A stretch of 64,000 bases of DNA from Duganella guangzhouensis (GTDB taxonomy: Bacteria; Pseudomonadota; Gammaproteobacteria; Burkholderiales; Burkholderiaceae_D): assembly GCF_009674535.1 (NCBI RefSeq), contig NZ_WKJK01000009.1, positions 184,099 to 248,098 of the forward strand, written 5' to 3'. The notes below the pieces were generated by a model that saw only the letters and a program-made list of their open reading frames with translations, was not told the origin of the DNA and searched no databases. Shown here piece after piece: positions 36,614 through 45,569 of the stretch; position 1 is the stretch's first letter; each line of letters begins with the position of its first letter. The position numbers and the translations under genes are program-made.

Positions 36614-38214
36614 TTCAACAATTTGAGCGCACGCGTTTGCAGCAACGCTCGTTCCTGCTCGACGCGGAAGCCCGAGACCGTGGACCGCAAGTCCTGCGCC
36701 TGCACCGCCAGCGCATGTGCCGCCGCCGTGGCCTGCTCCACCAGTGCCGCGTTCTGCTGCGTCACATCGTCCATGCTGATGATGGCGGCGTTGACTTGTT
36801 CAACCCCGGCGCGCTGCTCCACCGATGCCGCCACCACGTCGCGCATGATGCCGTTCACGCGGCCGATCGCATCCGAAATCTCCGCCATCGCACGCCCGGC
36901 GTCGCTCACCGCCGTCGCGCCGCTGTCGATGTCGGACGCCGATCCCAGTATCAACTGCCGGATCTCCTGCGAGGCGGCGCTGCAGCGCTGCGCCAACGCG
37001 CGCACTTCGCTGGCGACGACGGCAAAGCCACGCCCCTGTTCACCGGCACGCGCCGCCTCAACCGCCGCGTTCAACGCCAGAATATTAGTCTGGAACGCGA
37101 TACCTTCGATAGTGCCGATGACCTCCGTCATGCGTGCGCTGCCTGCGGACACCTTGTCCATTGCTGCGGTAACGCGATCCACCACCTGCGCGCCCGCCGC
37201 CGCGCGCCGCAGCGCCGATTCGGCCAGGTTTTGACCCTGCAGCGCATTGTCGCTGTTGTTACCGATGGTGGACGTGATCTGCTCCATGCTGGCGGCAGTT
37301 TCCTCCAGCGACGACGCCTGCGCCTCGGTACGGCGCGACAAATCGCTATTGCCTTCGGCGATTTCGCCGGCGGCGTTGGCGATGGCATCGGCCGCGCCCT
37401 GAATTTGCGCGACCACGCGACTCAGGCTGCTCCGCATCTGCTCCAGCGACACCATCAAGCTGTCCGGTGCCGCATGCTGCGCCGCCACCGCAACCGCCAG
37501 ATTACCTGCGGCGATTTCGCCGGCAATCCGCTGCGCCTCGGCCGGGTCGCCGCCCAATTGCTTCATGACCGATCGCATTAACAACACGCTCACCGCGACA
37601 CTCACCAGCAGCACCACGCCGGCCAGCACCATGATGGTACTGTACGCCACTGCGGCGCTGCGCTTGGCGGCATCGCCGGCTTCACTGTTAAGCTGCATTT
37701 CCTTCTGCTGCAGCGCCAGCGCCCCATTGATCCAAGCGCGTTGCAAAGGTCGCAGCTTTTCGACCGCCAGCCTGGTGGCCAATTCGCGTTGATTATTGAC
37801 GCCCGCGTTCAGCACCTCGGCAAACACCGGCTTGACGGCCGCTTCATAATCGCTCAACTTGGCGAACAGACGTTTTTCTTCTTCGGTGGTGCCGGCTTCC
37901 TCGGCAAACAAGCGGCCCAGCTTATCGTGGGCCTCCTTGTAATTGGCTTCCTGACGCTGGATGCGCTCGATTTCACCAGCCACCAACTGCTGATCGGTAA
38001 ACAGAATAACGTTGCGCACGGCGATCATGCGGTCCTGTATTGAGACATGCAGCTCGCCGGCATATTGCATTTCAGGGTTATTAATATCCACGATCTCACG
38101 CAGATTGCGCTCCAGCGCCGTCACCCCCAGCATGCCGGCCGCGCCGATCATTAAGGACAGTACCAGCAACAGGCTCAAACTCAGGATCAGTCGTTGCTTC
38201 AATTTTAACTTCAT
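36610..38214 (-). CDS. Methyl-accepting chemotaxis protein
   Basis: 534 residues: TM1 (about 8-32), four-helix-bundle periplasmic domain, TM2 (about 190-213), short HAMP region, and a coiled signalling domain with the conserved hairpin tip GIAFQTNILALNAAVEAARAG. No C-terminal CheR-tethering pentapeptide (ends RALKLLN). It is the first gene of an operon with a periplasmic binding protein (ATGA overlap) and carries a palindromic operator 19 nt upstream of its start, next to a divergent TetR gene. Confidence 0.94.
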   Translation of the reverse strand: MKLKLKQRLILSLSLLLVLSLMIGAAGMLGVTALERNLREIVDINNPEMQYAGELHVSIQDRMIAVRNVILFTDQQLVAGEIERIQRQEANYKEAHDKLGRLFAEEAGTTEEEKRLFAKLSDYEAAVKPVFAEVLNAGVNNQRELATRLAVEKLRPLQRAWINGALALQQKEMQLNSEAGDAAKRSAAVAYSTIMVLAGVVLLVSVAVSVLLMRSVMKQLGGDPAEAQRIAGEIAAGNLAVAVAAQHAAPDSLMVSLEQMRSSLSRVVAQIQGAADAIANAAGEIAEGNSDLSRRTEAQASSLEETAASMEQITSTIGNNSDNALQGQNLAESALRRAAAGAQVVDRVTAAMDKVSAGSARMTEVIGTIEGIAFQTNILALNAAVEAARAGEQGRGFAVVASEVRALAQRCSAASQEIRQLILGSASDIDSGATAVSDAGRAMAEISDAIGRVNGIMRDVVAASVEQRAGVEQVNAAIISMDDVTQQNAALVEQATAAAHALAVQAQDLRSTVSGFRVEQERALLQTRALKLLN

Positions 38215-38232
38215 GATCTCTCCAGTAACTTT

Positions 38233-38251
38233 ACTGTACGTATAGTACAGT
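38233..38251. promoter_or_regulatory. Palindromic operator upstream of chemoreceptor operon
   Basis: Perfect inverted repeat ACTGTAC-GTATA-GTACAGT (7-5-7), 18 nt before the chemoreceptor start and 114 nt before the divergent TetR-family start. Size and symmetry fit a TetR dimer site. Confidence 0.7.
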
Positions 38252-38365
38252 GTTTTTCGCGAGAAATGGAAATTACAAAAGATTCATATCAACTACTGAA
38301 TTTTCGATGCGTTGAAAGTACGCGTTGTAAAATGACGTGACTATTGCTATCAGATCAATCACCAA

Positions 38366-38938
38366 ATGAACTCAACTCACGGCGCGCGCACCAGTCATCG
38401 CGACACGCTTTTGGATGCGCTGCAATCCATCATCATGGAAAGCGGTGTGCAAGAGGTCACGCTGGATAGCGTAGCGGCGCGCGCGGGCGTGACCAAGGGT
38501 GGCTTGATCTACCATTTCAAATCCAAGGAAGCCCTGCTGCTTGCACTGACCGAGCGCTTGCGGGCGCAGGTTGATGCCTACTGTGTCGATCCACAAGAAA
38601 ATCCGCAGGACTCGGTACGAAAATTTCTGATCGCCCGCATCAACTATGCGTTCAATATGAACGCGCAGGAGAAAAAGCTGATGGCCAATCTGTTGATGGC
38701 CACCGGCTCCTACCCGTCGCTGCTGGGGCCAGTCAAAAGCATGTACGACGCCGGCACCGGCGAACTGGCGCTGATGGAGGATAGTGCTGGCCTGGCACTA
38801 TCCGTGTGGACCGCACTGGACGGCTTTGTGCTGCTGGAGATGCTGAACATCCGCCACTTCTCGGCGCTCGAGAAGCAGCAGATGCAAGCGGCGCTGATCA
38901 CCCTGGTCGAGCAACAACTGACCCGCCCACGCGACTAA
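38366..38938 (+). CDS. TetR-family regulator
   Basis: 190 residues. N-terminal TetR HTH: LDSVAARAGVTKGGLIYHFKSKEALLLAL. The C-terminal ligand-binding half is of the TetR_C-type with many helices. Divergent from the chemoreceptor/binding-protein operon, with a perfect palindrome between them, so it probably represses that operon and itself. Its 3' end lies 3 nt from the convergent ZnuD-like gene. Confidence 0.92.
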   Translation: MNSTHGARTSHRDTLLDALQSIIMESGVQEVTLDSVAARAGVTKGGLIYHFKSKEALLLALTERLRAQVDAYCVDPQENPQDSVRKFLIARINYAFNMNAQEKKLMANLLMATGSYPSLLGPVKSMYDAGTGELALMEDSAGLALSVWTALDGFVLLEMLNIRHFSALEKQQMQAALITLVEQQLTRPRD

Positions 38939-38941
38939 GCG

Positions 38942-40918
38942 TCAGAACTTGGCGCGTACGCCAAACACCACGTTACGGCCCGGCAGCGGCGCGATATCCT
39001 TCAGCACCGAAGTCGAAACGCGGATTTCATCGTTGGTCAGGTTCTTCGCCAGCAGGAACCAGGTCAGGTCGTAATTATCGACCTTCTGCGTGTACGACAG
39101 ATTCGCGTTCAGCTGATTGTAGGCTGGCGTGTCGCTGCTTTCGAACGACGCCAGACGGTCTTGCGACTGTGCGTGCACCAGCGACAGGCCGGCGCGCCAG
39201 GCGCCCATCTTGTACGCGGTGCTGACGCCGACACGGGTGGCTGGCTGCAGCGGCAGGCTGCCGCCCGCATCCAGCTTGCCGCGCGAGGTATCGGCAAACA
39301 CGCGGCCGGACCAGCCGGCGCCGGTCGGGTTGTACTCCAGCTCCGCCTCGGCGCCCTGGATGGTGGCGTCGGCTTGTTCGAAGATGCGCTCGCGCAGCTC
39401 GTCGCCCGGATTGCCGTCTTCGTCCAGCAGATTGCCGGTGACATGGCCATAGATGAAATCACTGACCTTGTTGCGGAACAGGTTAGCCTTCCAGCGCACC
39501 AGGCCTGTGGTCTTCTGCAGGCTGACTTCAATGTTACGCGAGGTCTCTTTCTTGAAATCGGCGTTACCGATGTCGAATGTGACGGTGGCGTCGTGCGGGC
39601 CGTTCGAATACAGCTCCTCGGTCGACGGTGCGCGCTGTGCGTACGACAGCGTGGTGCCCAGCGCATAGCCAGGCACGAACGCCCACATGCCACCTACCGA
39701 GCCCGATTGCAGATTGAACGAACGCGCCACGCCAGTCACCGGCTCACGCTTGACGCGCTCAAGGCGCGCGCCGGCATTGAACTTGACCGGGCCGAAGTCG
39801 GTCTCCTCGACCATGAAGGCGGCGTTGGAGGTCGAATGCGTGACCGGCACCGTGTCAGGCCCGCCCTCGGCGCTCAGCGCGGAGAAGTTGGTGTTTTCGG
39901 TCTGCACGCCAAAGGTGCCGTGCCAGCCGGCCACCGGCTTGTGGGTCAGCTCCAGACGGGTTTCGGTCGAGTGGTTGCTGAACAGGACCTCAGGCGCGCC
40001 ATCTTCGCCGATTTCCGCGTGCTTGTAATCGGTGTAGCCGGCCTTGAACTTCAGGCTCTCGAAGCCCTCAAACGGCGCCTTCACCAGGCTGTCGATGTCG
40101 TAGCGGGTTTGCTTCTGATCGATCTTCGAACCCTCGTCGCTGGGGATGCCATAAACATTGGACAGGCGCGATACCGACGCGCCGACAAAGCCCCAGCTAT
40201 CCACCCACGAGCCACCGATACCGCCGGTGCGTTCGCGCGTGTCCGAGTGCGGCAGACGGCCGCTGGCCGAATCCGGATCGCCGGCCTTGGCGTTGCCGGG
40301 GATTTTATAATCGTCCGCGTTACGGAAATTGCCATCGACGTGCCAGGCGAATTTATCGACCGAGCCATCCAGCGTGCCGGACACATTGCGGCCGCTGTCG
40401 ACCGTGCTGCCGCGCGCTTCGACCTGGCCGGTCAGCTTCGGCTCCAGCGTGGTCGGGATGCGTTCATTGACGACGTTGACCAGGCCACCAATCGCGCCCG
40501 AGCCGTACAGCAGCGCGGCCGGGCCACGCAGGATTTCGATCTGCTGCGCCACCGCGCCCTCCGCCGCCACCGCGTGGTCGTTGGACAGGCCGGAGACGTC
40601 GGAAACCGCCATGCCGTTTTCCAGCATCTTGACACGCGCCCCTTCCAGGCCGCGAATGATAGGGCGCGACGCGCCGGCGCCGAACGCCGAGGCGGACACG
40701 CCCAGCTCCTGCGACAGCGTTTCGCCCAGCGAGCTGCCGGTTTTGTCGCGCAGTTCGTCGCCGGCCAGCACCTTGGCCGGGGCCAGGATCTGATCGGTGG
40801 CGGTATTGCCAAACGGGTTGGCGGTGACCACCACCTGTTGAACGGTGGACTGGCCGAAAGCCAGCGAAGTATAGGCGGACAGGATCGCGCTGGCCAGCAG
40901 CGTACGTTGGATATTCAT
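38942..40918 (-). CDS. TonB-dependent receptor, ZnuD-like (probable zinc uptake)
   Basis: 658 residues with signal peptide (MNIQRTLLASAILSAYTSLAFGQ). Plug: SLGETLSQELGVSASAFGAGASRPIIRGLEGARVKMLENG, SNDHAVAAEG and EILRGPAALLYGSGAIGGLVNVVNERIP, a pattern typical of ZnuD and relatives. Barrel ends RNVVFGVRAKF. The assignment is supported by the neighbours: a small Cys/His protein, Zur and a CobW GTPase. It is 93 nt downstream of the small gene on the same strand, so probably co-transcribed. Confidence 0.88.
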   Translation of the reverse strand: MNIQRTLLASAILSAYTSLAFGQSTVQQVVVTANPFGNTATDQILAPAKVLAGDELRDKTGSSLGETLSQELGVSASAFGAGASRPIIRGLEGARVKMLENGMAVSDVSGLSNDHAVAAEGAVAQQIEILRGPAALLYGSGAIGGLVNVVNERIPTTLEPKLTGQVEARGSTVDSGRNVSGTLDGSVDKFAWHVDGNFRNADDYKIPGNAKAGDPDSASGRLPHSDTRERTGGIGGSWVDSWGFVGASVSRLSNVYGIPSDEGSKIDQKQTRYDIDSLVKAPFEGFESLKFKAGYTDYKHAEIGEDGAPEVLFSNHSTETRLELTHKPVAGWHGTFGVQTENTNFSALSAEGGPDTVPVTHSTSNAAFMVEETDFGPVKFNAGARLERVKREPVTGVARSFNLQSGSVGGMWAFVPGYALGTTLSYAQRAPSTEELYSNGPHDATVTFDIGNADFKKETSRNIEVSLQKTTGLVRWKANLFRNKVSDFIYGHVTGNLLDEDGNPGDELRERIFEQADATIQGAEAELEYNPTGAGWSGRVFADTSRGKLDAGGSLPLQPATRVGVSTAYKMGAWRAGLSLVHAQSQDRLASFESSDTPAYNQLNANLSYTQKVDNYDLTWFLLAKNLTNDEIRVSTSVLKDIAPLPGRNVVFGVRAKF

Positions 40919-41011
40919 GTAAAACCTCTAGCGATATAGGAATAGCCGCGCAACAGCGCCTTGTGGGCGCCGGCGGCAAACAAACTCAAAATTCAGGACG
41001 GATTTCGGGTA

Positions 41012-41353
41012 TCAGGCCAGAGGGGGAGCGCGCGACTGAAATACGCAGACGGTACGCTCGCAAGCCGGCAGCGTGACCGGCAGCGACACCGGACCGCTGC
41101 TCAGCGTGGAGATGGCCAGCGTCAGCGGCGCGGTGGTGATGGCCGCGGCCATCTGCGCCACCGACACGCACTCGGCACACATCTTGTGCGCGGCGATGCG
41201 CTTGCGATGCTCGCTTTCCTGGTCTTCGTCGCTGAGCTGCAGATTCTGCTGCTCGGCCGCGACCAGGTGGGTATAGACGTGCGTTACCCCCAGCTGCTGG
41301 GTCAACAGCAGCAGCAATGCCAGCAGAGAGTGAAGGAAGGTACGGCGCATCAT
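41012..41353 (-). CDS. Small exported Cys/His-containing protein (DUF2946-like)
   Basis: About 113 residues starting MMRRTFLHSLLALLLLLTQQ at 41353 (an upstream in-frame ATG gives 139 residues but would run to the Zur start). After the signal peptide come VTHVYTHLV, ESEHRKRIAAHKMCAECVSV and CERTVC, giving possible metal ligands. Resembles the small proteins found before metal TonB receptors, as at 29010. Divergent from zur with a 72-nt shared promoter region; probably in the zinc regulon. Confidence 0.68.
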   Translation of the reverse strand: MMRRTFLHSLLALLLLLTQQLGVTHVYTHLVAAEQQNLQLSDEDQESEHRKRIAAHKMCAECVSVAQMAAAITTAPLTLAISTLSSGPVSLPVTLPACERTVCVFQSRAPPLA

Positions 41354-41425
41354 GGCCGGTATTCTAACCGCAACCATGACGGAAGCGCCACCAGCTGGTT
41401 TCACGCTGCGTGTTACCATAGCGGT

Positions 41426-41851
41426 ATGCAAACCTCGAATGCCGAATCATTGATACGCGCCACCGGCGCCCGCGTCACCCGCCAGCGCATCCTGGTGCTG
41501 GAGTTCCTGCTGCAACAGGAAAAGTCGCTGACCCACCACGAAATCCAGACCCACCTGGCCAAAAAGGTCCACGCCGAACTGGACTCGGTAACGCTGTACC
41601 GGGTGCTGGAATGGTTGACCGAAAATGAACTGATCCACCGCATCGCCGGTGCCGACCAGGTGTGGCGCTTCAGCGCCGGCGCCGGCCATCACGCACACGA
41701 ACATGCGCACTTCCAGTGTGTCAGCTGCGAGCAGGTGACCTGTTTCACCGACGTCGCGCTGCCGAAGAAGATCAAGCTGCCGGACGGCTTCCACACCCAG
41801 GAAATCGACTTCCTCATCAAAGGCACCTGCCCTAACTGCAGTAAAAAGTAA
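41426..41851 (+). CDS. zur: Fur-family regulator, probable zinc uptake regulator Zur
   Basis: 141 residues; ATG at 41426 starts MQTSNAESLIRATGARVTRQR, the normal family N-terminus. Winged helix (THHEIQTHLAKKVHAELDSVTLYRVLEWLTENELIHRI), metal-binding HHAHEHAHFQC and two CxxC pairs (CVSCEQVTC; CPNC) for the structural zinc. Zur with Zn represses zinc uptake genes. Its position between a ZnuD-like receptor and a CobW GTPase makes Zur much more likely than Fur. Confidence 0.85.
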   Translation: MQTSNAESLIRATGARVTRQRILVLEFLLQQEKSLTHHEIQTHLAKKVHAELDSVTLYRVLEWLTENELIHRIAGADQVWRFSAGAGHHAHEHAHFQCVSCEQVTCFTDVALPKKIKLPDGFHTQEIDFLIKGTCPNCSKK

Positions 41852-41854
41852 TTA

Positions 41855-41871
41855 ACGCAACTCGATTGCAT
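41855..41871. promoter_or_regulatory. Candidate Zur operator 1
   Basis: ACGCAA-CTCGA-TTGCAT, an imperfect palindrome four nt after the zur stop. Fourteen of 17 positions or more match the second box at 41893. Confidence 0.6.
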
Positions 41872-41892
41872 TTAATTTTGAATCCGCTTAAT

Positions 41893-41909
41893 ATGCAACT
41901 CGTTTGCAT
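41893..41909. promoter_or_regulatory. Candidate Zur operator 2
   Basis: Perfect 6-5-6 palindrome ATGCAA-CTCGT-TTGCAT inside an AT-rich stretch, 18 nt before the cobW start codon, placed to block its transcription. Confidence 0.68.
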
Positions 41910-41927
41910 TAACTAGCGAGATTAGCC

Positions 41928-43076
41928 ATGTCCGTCACCGATACCCGCCTGCCCGTCACCGTTCTTTCCGGCTTTCTGGGGGCCGGCAAAACCACCCTGC
42001 TCAACCACGTATTGGCCAACCGCGACGGCTTGCGCGTGGCCGTCATCGTCAACGACATGAGCGAGGTGAATATCGACGCCAGCCTGCTGCGCGATGGCGC
42101 CAGCAACGCCGGTGCAGCGCTGTCGCGCACCGAGGAAAAGATGGTCGAGATGAGCAATGGCTGCATCTGCTGCACGCTGCGTGAAGACCTGCTGCTGGAA
42201 GTGCGCAAGCTGACCGCCGAGGGCCGCTTCGACTACCTGTTGATCGAATCGACCGGCGTTGGCGAACCGATGCCGGTGGCCGCCACCTTCGATTTCGAGG
42301 ACGAACACGGCGCCTCGCTGAACCAGGTGGCGCGCATCGACACCATGGTGACGGTGGTCGACGCCGTCAATCTGCTGGCCGACTATCACAGCACCGATTT
42401 CCTGGCGCAGCGCGGCGAAACCGCCGGCGAAGGCGACGATCGATCCTTGGCCGGACTGCTGTCCGAACAGATCGAGTTTGCCGACGTGGTGGTGGTCAGC
42501 AAAACCGATCTGGTGACGCCCGAACGGTTGCAGGAAGTGCGCGCACTGATTCACGCGCTGAATCCCGGCGCCGAGATCGTAAACGCGGAACGCGGCCGGG
42601 TGCCGCTGCATCGGCTGCTGGGCACCGGCAAGTTCGACATCGAGCAAGCCAGCGCCATGGCCGGTTGGGCGCGCGAGCTGGCCGGTGAGCATACGCCGGA
42701 GACCGAGGAATACGGCATCAGCAGCTTTGTGCTGCGCGAGCCGCGCGCCCTGCACCCGCAGCGCTTCGACCATTTCCTCGGCCTCGCCTTCCCTGGCCTG
42801 CTGCGCGCCAAGGGCTATCTGTGGCTGGCGACGCGGCCGGAATGGGCGGTGGCGTATTCGCGCGCCGGCCAGATCGCGTCAGTGGAACCGGTTGGACGCT
42901 GGGCCGAGCCATACGACGACCGCGTCAACGAGGTGGTGTTCATCGGCTGCGGCATGGACCGCGCGGCGATCGAGGCGGCGTTTGCCGGCTGTGTGCTGAC
43001 CGCCGATGAAGCGGCGGCAGGCTTCAGCGCCTGGCGACGCTTTCCCGATCCATTCCCGGACTGGCAGATCGAGTGA
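41928..43076 (+). CDS. CobW/COG0523-family GTPase, probable zinc metallochaperone
   Basis: 382 residues. Walker A G15-F-L-G-A-G-K-T-T, GTPase metal motif C79-I-C-C82 (NGCICCTLRED), Walker B-like LLIESTGVGEP and the specificity motif SKTD. C-terminal CobW_C domain (EYGISSFVLREPRALHPQRFDHFL). The Zur-linked members of this family move zinc to client enzymes in zinc starvation; the two palindromes upstream and neighbouring zur and ZnuD-like genes support that role over cobalamin synthesis. Confidence 0.9.
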   Translation: MSVTDTRLPVTVLSGFLGAGKTTLLNHVLANRDGLRVAVIVNDMSEVNIDASLLRDGASNAGAALSRTEEKMVEMSNGCICCTLREDLLLEVRKLTAEGRFDYLLIESTGVGEPMPVAATFDFEDEHGASLNQVARIDTMVTVVDAVNLLADYHSTDFLAQRGETAGEGDDRSLAGLLSEQIEFADVVVVSKTDLVTPERLQEVRALIHALNPGAEIVNAERGRVPLHRLLGTGKFDIEQASAMAGWARELAGEHTPETEEYGISSFVLREPRALHPQRFDHFLGLAFPGLLRAKGYLWLATRPEWAVAYSRAGQIASVEPVGRWAEPYDDRVNEVVFIGCGMDRAAIEAAFAGCVLTADEAAAGFSAWRRFPDPFPDWQIE

Positions 43077-43090
43077 TATCATGCTGCCCC

Positions 43091-44224
43091 ATGAAAAAAC
43101 TGATTACCCTCCTCGCTTGCGCACTCGCCATCAGCGGCTGCGCACAGCTGCCGCCGCGCCAGCCCGACACCACGGTCTCCGCCCTGCGCTTCATCGGTGA
43201 ACAGCGTTTGCCATGGCGCCTGAATTATCAGAACACCATGGTTGGCGGCCTGTCAGGCATCGATTATGACGCCGCCAATGATGAATGGGTGATGATCAGC
43301 GACGACCGTTCGCAGCACAATCCGGCGCGCTACTACCGCGCCAAACTGGCTTACGACCAGCATGCGTTCACGTCGGTGCAGCTGACCGGCGTGACCACGC
43401 TGCTGCAGCCGGAAGGCACACCCTATCCGGCCAAGGAAGGCTATCAGCCCGGCATCGGCATGGTGCCGGATCTGGAAACCATGCGGGTCGATCCGCGCGA
43501 CAGCAGCATCTGGTACGCCAGCGAGGGCGACGTGAAGCTGTCGCTGGATCCGTTCGTGCGTCATGCCACGCGTGAAGGTGCCCATCTGTCCACGTTGCCG
43601 CTGCCGGCCATGTTCACGGTGTCGAAGCAGCAGTTGTCCGGGCCGCGCAACAACCAGGCGTTCGAGGGCATTTCGTTTACGCCGGATGGCAATACGCTGT
43701 GGGTGTCGCTGGAAGGCCCGATGTATCAGGATGGTCCGGCGCCCGATCCCACCCATGGCGCGGTCAATCGCATCACACACTTCAGCCGCGATGGCAAGGT
43801 GCTGGGCCAGTACGTTTATCCGCTGGGCGCGATTCCGGCGGTGCCGGGCAAAGGCAAGGAGTCCGACAACGGCATCTCGGAAATCCTGGCGCTCAGCGAC
43901 ACCCGCATGCTGGCCCTGGAACGCTCCGGCGTGCAGGCCGACGATGATTCGTACCGCACCTTTGTGCGTATCTATGAAATCGACGCCGCCGGCGCCAGCG
44001 ACATCCAGCAACTGGCGACGTTGAAGGACGCGCACTATGTGCCGATGAAGAAGCGGCTGGTGCTGGATCTGGCGTCGCTAAACCTGCCTATCATCGACAA
44101 CCTCGAAGGATTGGCGTTCGGCCCCACGCTGGGCAACGGCCACCGCAGCCTGGTGCTGATCTCCGACGACAACTTCAGCAAGACCCAGGTGACTCAGTTC
44201 CTGCTGTTCGAGGTCATCCCCTGA
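43091..44224 (+). CDS. Phytase-like esterase-family lipoprotein
   Basis: 377 residues from the ATG at 43091; the start 18 nt earlier lacks a signal peptide. Lipobox-like ALAISGC directly after a short hydrophobic stretch marks a lipoprotein. GGLSGIDYDAANDEWVMISDDRSQHNPARYY and the later NQAFEGISFTPDGNTLWVSLE and NLEGLAFGP are the repeated motifs of the phytase-like beta-propeller family. Role unknown; possibly an extracytoplasmic phosphoesterase. 14 nt after cobW, so it may be read from the same transcript. Confidence 0.85.
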   Translation: MKKLITLLACALAISGCAQLPPRQPDTTVSALRFIGEQRLPWRLNYQNTMVGGLSGIDYDAANDEWVMISDDRSQHNPARYYRAKLAYDQHAFTSVQLTGVTTLLQPEGTPYPAKEGYQPGIGMVPDLETMRVDPRDSSIWYASEGDVKLSLDPFVRHATREGAHLSTLPLPAMFTVSKQQLSGPRNNQAFEGISFTPDGNTLWVSLEGPMYQDGPAPDPTHGAVNRITHFSRDGKVLGQYVYPLGAIPAVPGKGKESDNGISEILALSDTRMLALERSGVQADDDSYRTFVRIYEIDAAGASDIQQLATLKDAHYVPMKKRLVLDLASLNLPIIDNLEGLAFGPTLGNGHRSLVLISDDNFSKTQVTQFLLFEVIP

Positions 44225-45457
44225 CAATGCCGGCGGCGACCGGCAATTATCGCAGCGGCAGCAACGCTCGAAGCCCGGCGCCGCATCGCCGAAGTAATCC
44301 AGCAGCAGCTTCCAGCGGCAAAAGCCGCTTTGCGCGTAGCCGATCATGCGCTCCAGCTTTTCGCGGTCGAGTTCATGTTTTTCATCCGGCGCCTTGCTCT
44401 TCATGAGGAAGAATTTCTGCAAGCGGGTGTCTTCATGGAAGTACAGCAGCGTGCATTCGGCATCCTCGCCATCGCGGCCGGCGCGGCCGGATTCCTGATA
44501 ATAGGCTTCCAGATTGCCCGGCACCTGGTAGTGGATGACGAAACGGGTGTCGGTGTTATCGATGCCCATGCCGAAGGCGTTGGTGGCAACCATCACGCGT
44601 CGTTCGCCGTTCATGAACAGGTTCTGATTCTCGCTGCGTTCTGCGGCCTTCAGGCGGCCGTGGTACAGCGTGACACTTTCGCCGGCATCGGCCAATAGCT
44701 GGTACGCCTGCTTCACCGCTTTGACGCTGGCGGCGTAGACGATGCCGACGCCGGGCGTGGCGCGCACCAATTCAATCAGCGTGGCGTCCTTTTCCTCGGG
44801 GTTGGTGACCTGCCGCACCCGGTACTGCAGATTGGGCCGGTAGATGCCGGTGTTCACCACCCGCAGCGCCGTCCGTCCCAGTTGGGTACGGATGTCGGCA
44901 ATCACATCGTCGGTAGCGGTGGCGGTCAGCGCCAGCACCTGTGGCTGGCCCAGCACCGCCAGCGCCGCGCCGAGTTCAAGATAGGCCGGGCGGAAGTCAT
45001 GACCCCATTGCGAGATGCAGTGCGCCTCATCGATCACCACCAGCGCGATATCGGCTTGACGCAGCAGTTGCTGGAATTCGTCCGTGGCCAGCCGTTCGGG
45101 CGTGCAGAACACCACGTCCTTGCCAGCGTTTTCGATCGCGTCCAGCGCGTCCAGCTCGTCGGCGCGCGACAGGCTGCTGTTGACCTGGGCGGCGCTGGCG
45201 ATGCCGGCCTGCTCCAGCTTCTCGGCCTGGTCCTTCATCAGCGCGATCAACGGCGACACCACCACCGTCAGGCCCGGCCGCAGCCGCGCCGGCAGTTGGT
45301 AGCATAGCGACTTGCCGCTGCCGGTTGGCATCACAGCCAGCGTATCGCGGCCGGCCAGCACGCTGTCGATCACGCGCCGTTGGCCGTCGCGCAGCGCCTC
45401 GATGCCAAACACCTTGCGCAGCACGCGTTCTATTTGTTGGTGGGAGGAGGTTGTCAT
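44078..45457 (-). CDS. RecQ-family DNA helicase, short form overlapping its neighbour
   Basis: 459 residues. Helicase motifs: PTGSGK49S, DEAHCISQWGHDFRPAYLEL, TATATDDV, NAFGMGIDNTDTRFVIHYQ and YQESGRAGRDG. A Zn-binding subdomain follows (CRWKLLLDYFG..CCRCDNC). After that the frame runs through 147 nt antisense to the phytase-like gene and stops; the ~50 C-terminal residues look like shadow sequence. The RQC winged helix and HRDC domains are absent. Either a naturally short RecQ-like enzyme or one whose 3' end was lost. Confidence 0.85.
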   Translation of the reverse strand: MTTSSHQQIERVLRKVFGIEALRDGQRRVIDSVLAGRDTLAVMPTGSGKSLCYQLPARLRPGLTVVVSPLIALMKDQAEKLEQAGIASAAQVNSSLSRADELDALDAIENAGKDVVFCTPERLATDEFQQLLRQADIALVVIDEAHCISQWGHDFRPAYLELGAALAVLGQPQVLALTATATDDVIADIRTQLGRTALRVVNTGIYRPNLQYRVRQVTNPEEKDATLIELVRATPGVGIVYAASVKAVKQAYQLLADAGESVTLYHGRLKAAERSENQNLFMNGERRVMVATNAFGMGIDNTDTRFVIHYQVPGNLEAYYQESGRAGRDGEDAECTLLYFHEDTRLQKFFLMKSKAPDEKHELDREKLERMIGYAQSGFCRWKLLLDYFGDAAPGFERCCRCDNCRSPPALSGDDLEQQELSHLGLAEVVVGDQHQAAVAVAQRGAERQSFEVVDDRQV

Positions 45458-45569
45458 ACCACCAGCGTAGTCAAGATCGCAACGCCGGTATGTGCGCCAT
45501 CACACGGCGCTGGCAGTCTGACCAGCGGATCTGTCATACTACTGCTTTCACAGGCTATCCCAAACCCCG

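Noticed and set aside
41405..41440. Third Zur box overlapping the zur start (ATGCAAACCTCGAATGCC)
   Set aside because: Shares ATGCAA and CTCGA but with wrong spacing and a broken right half.
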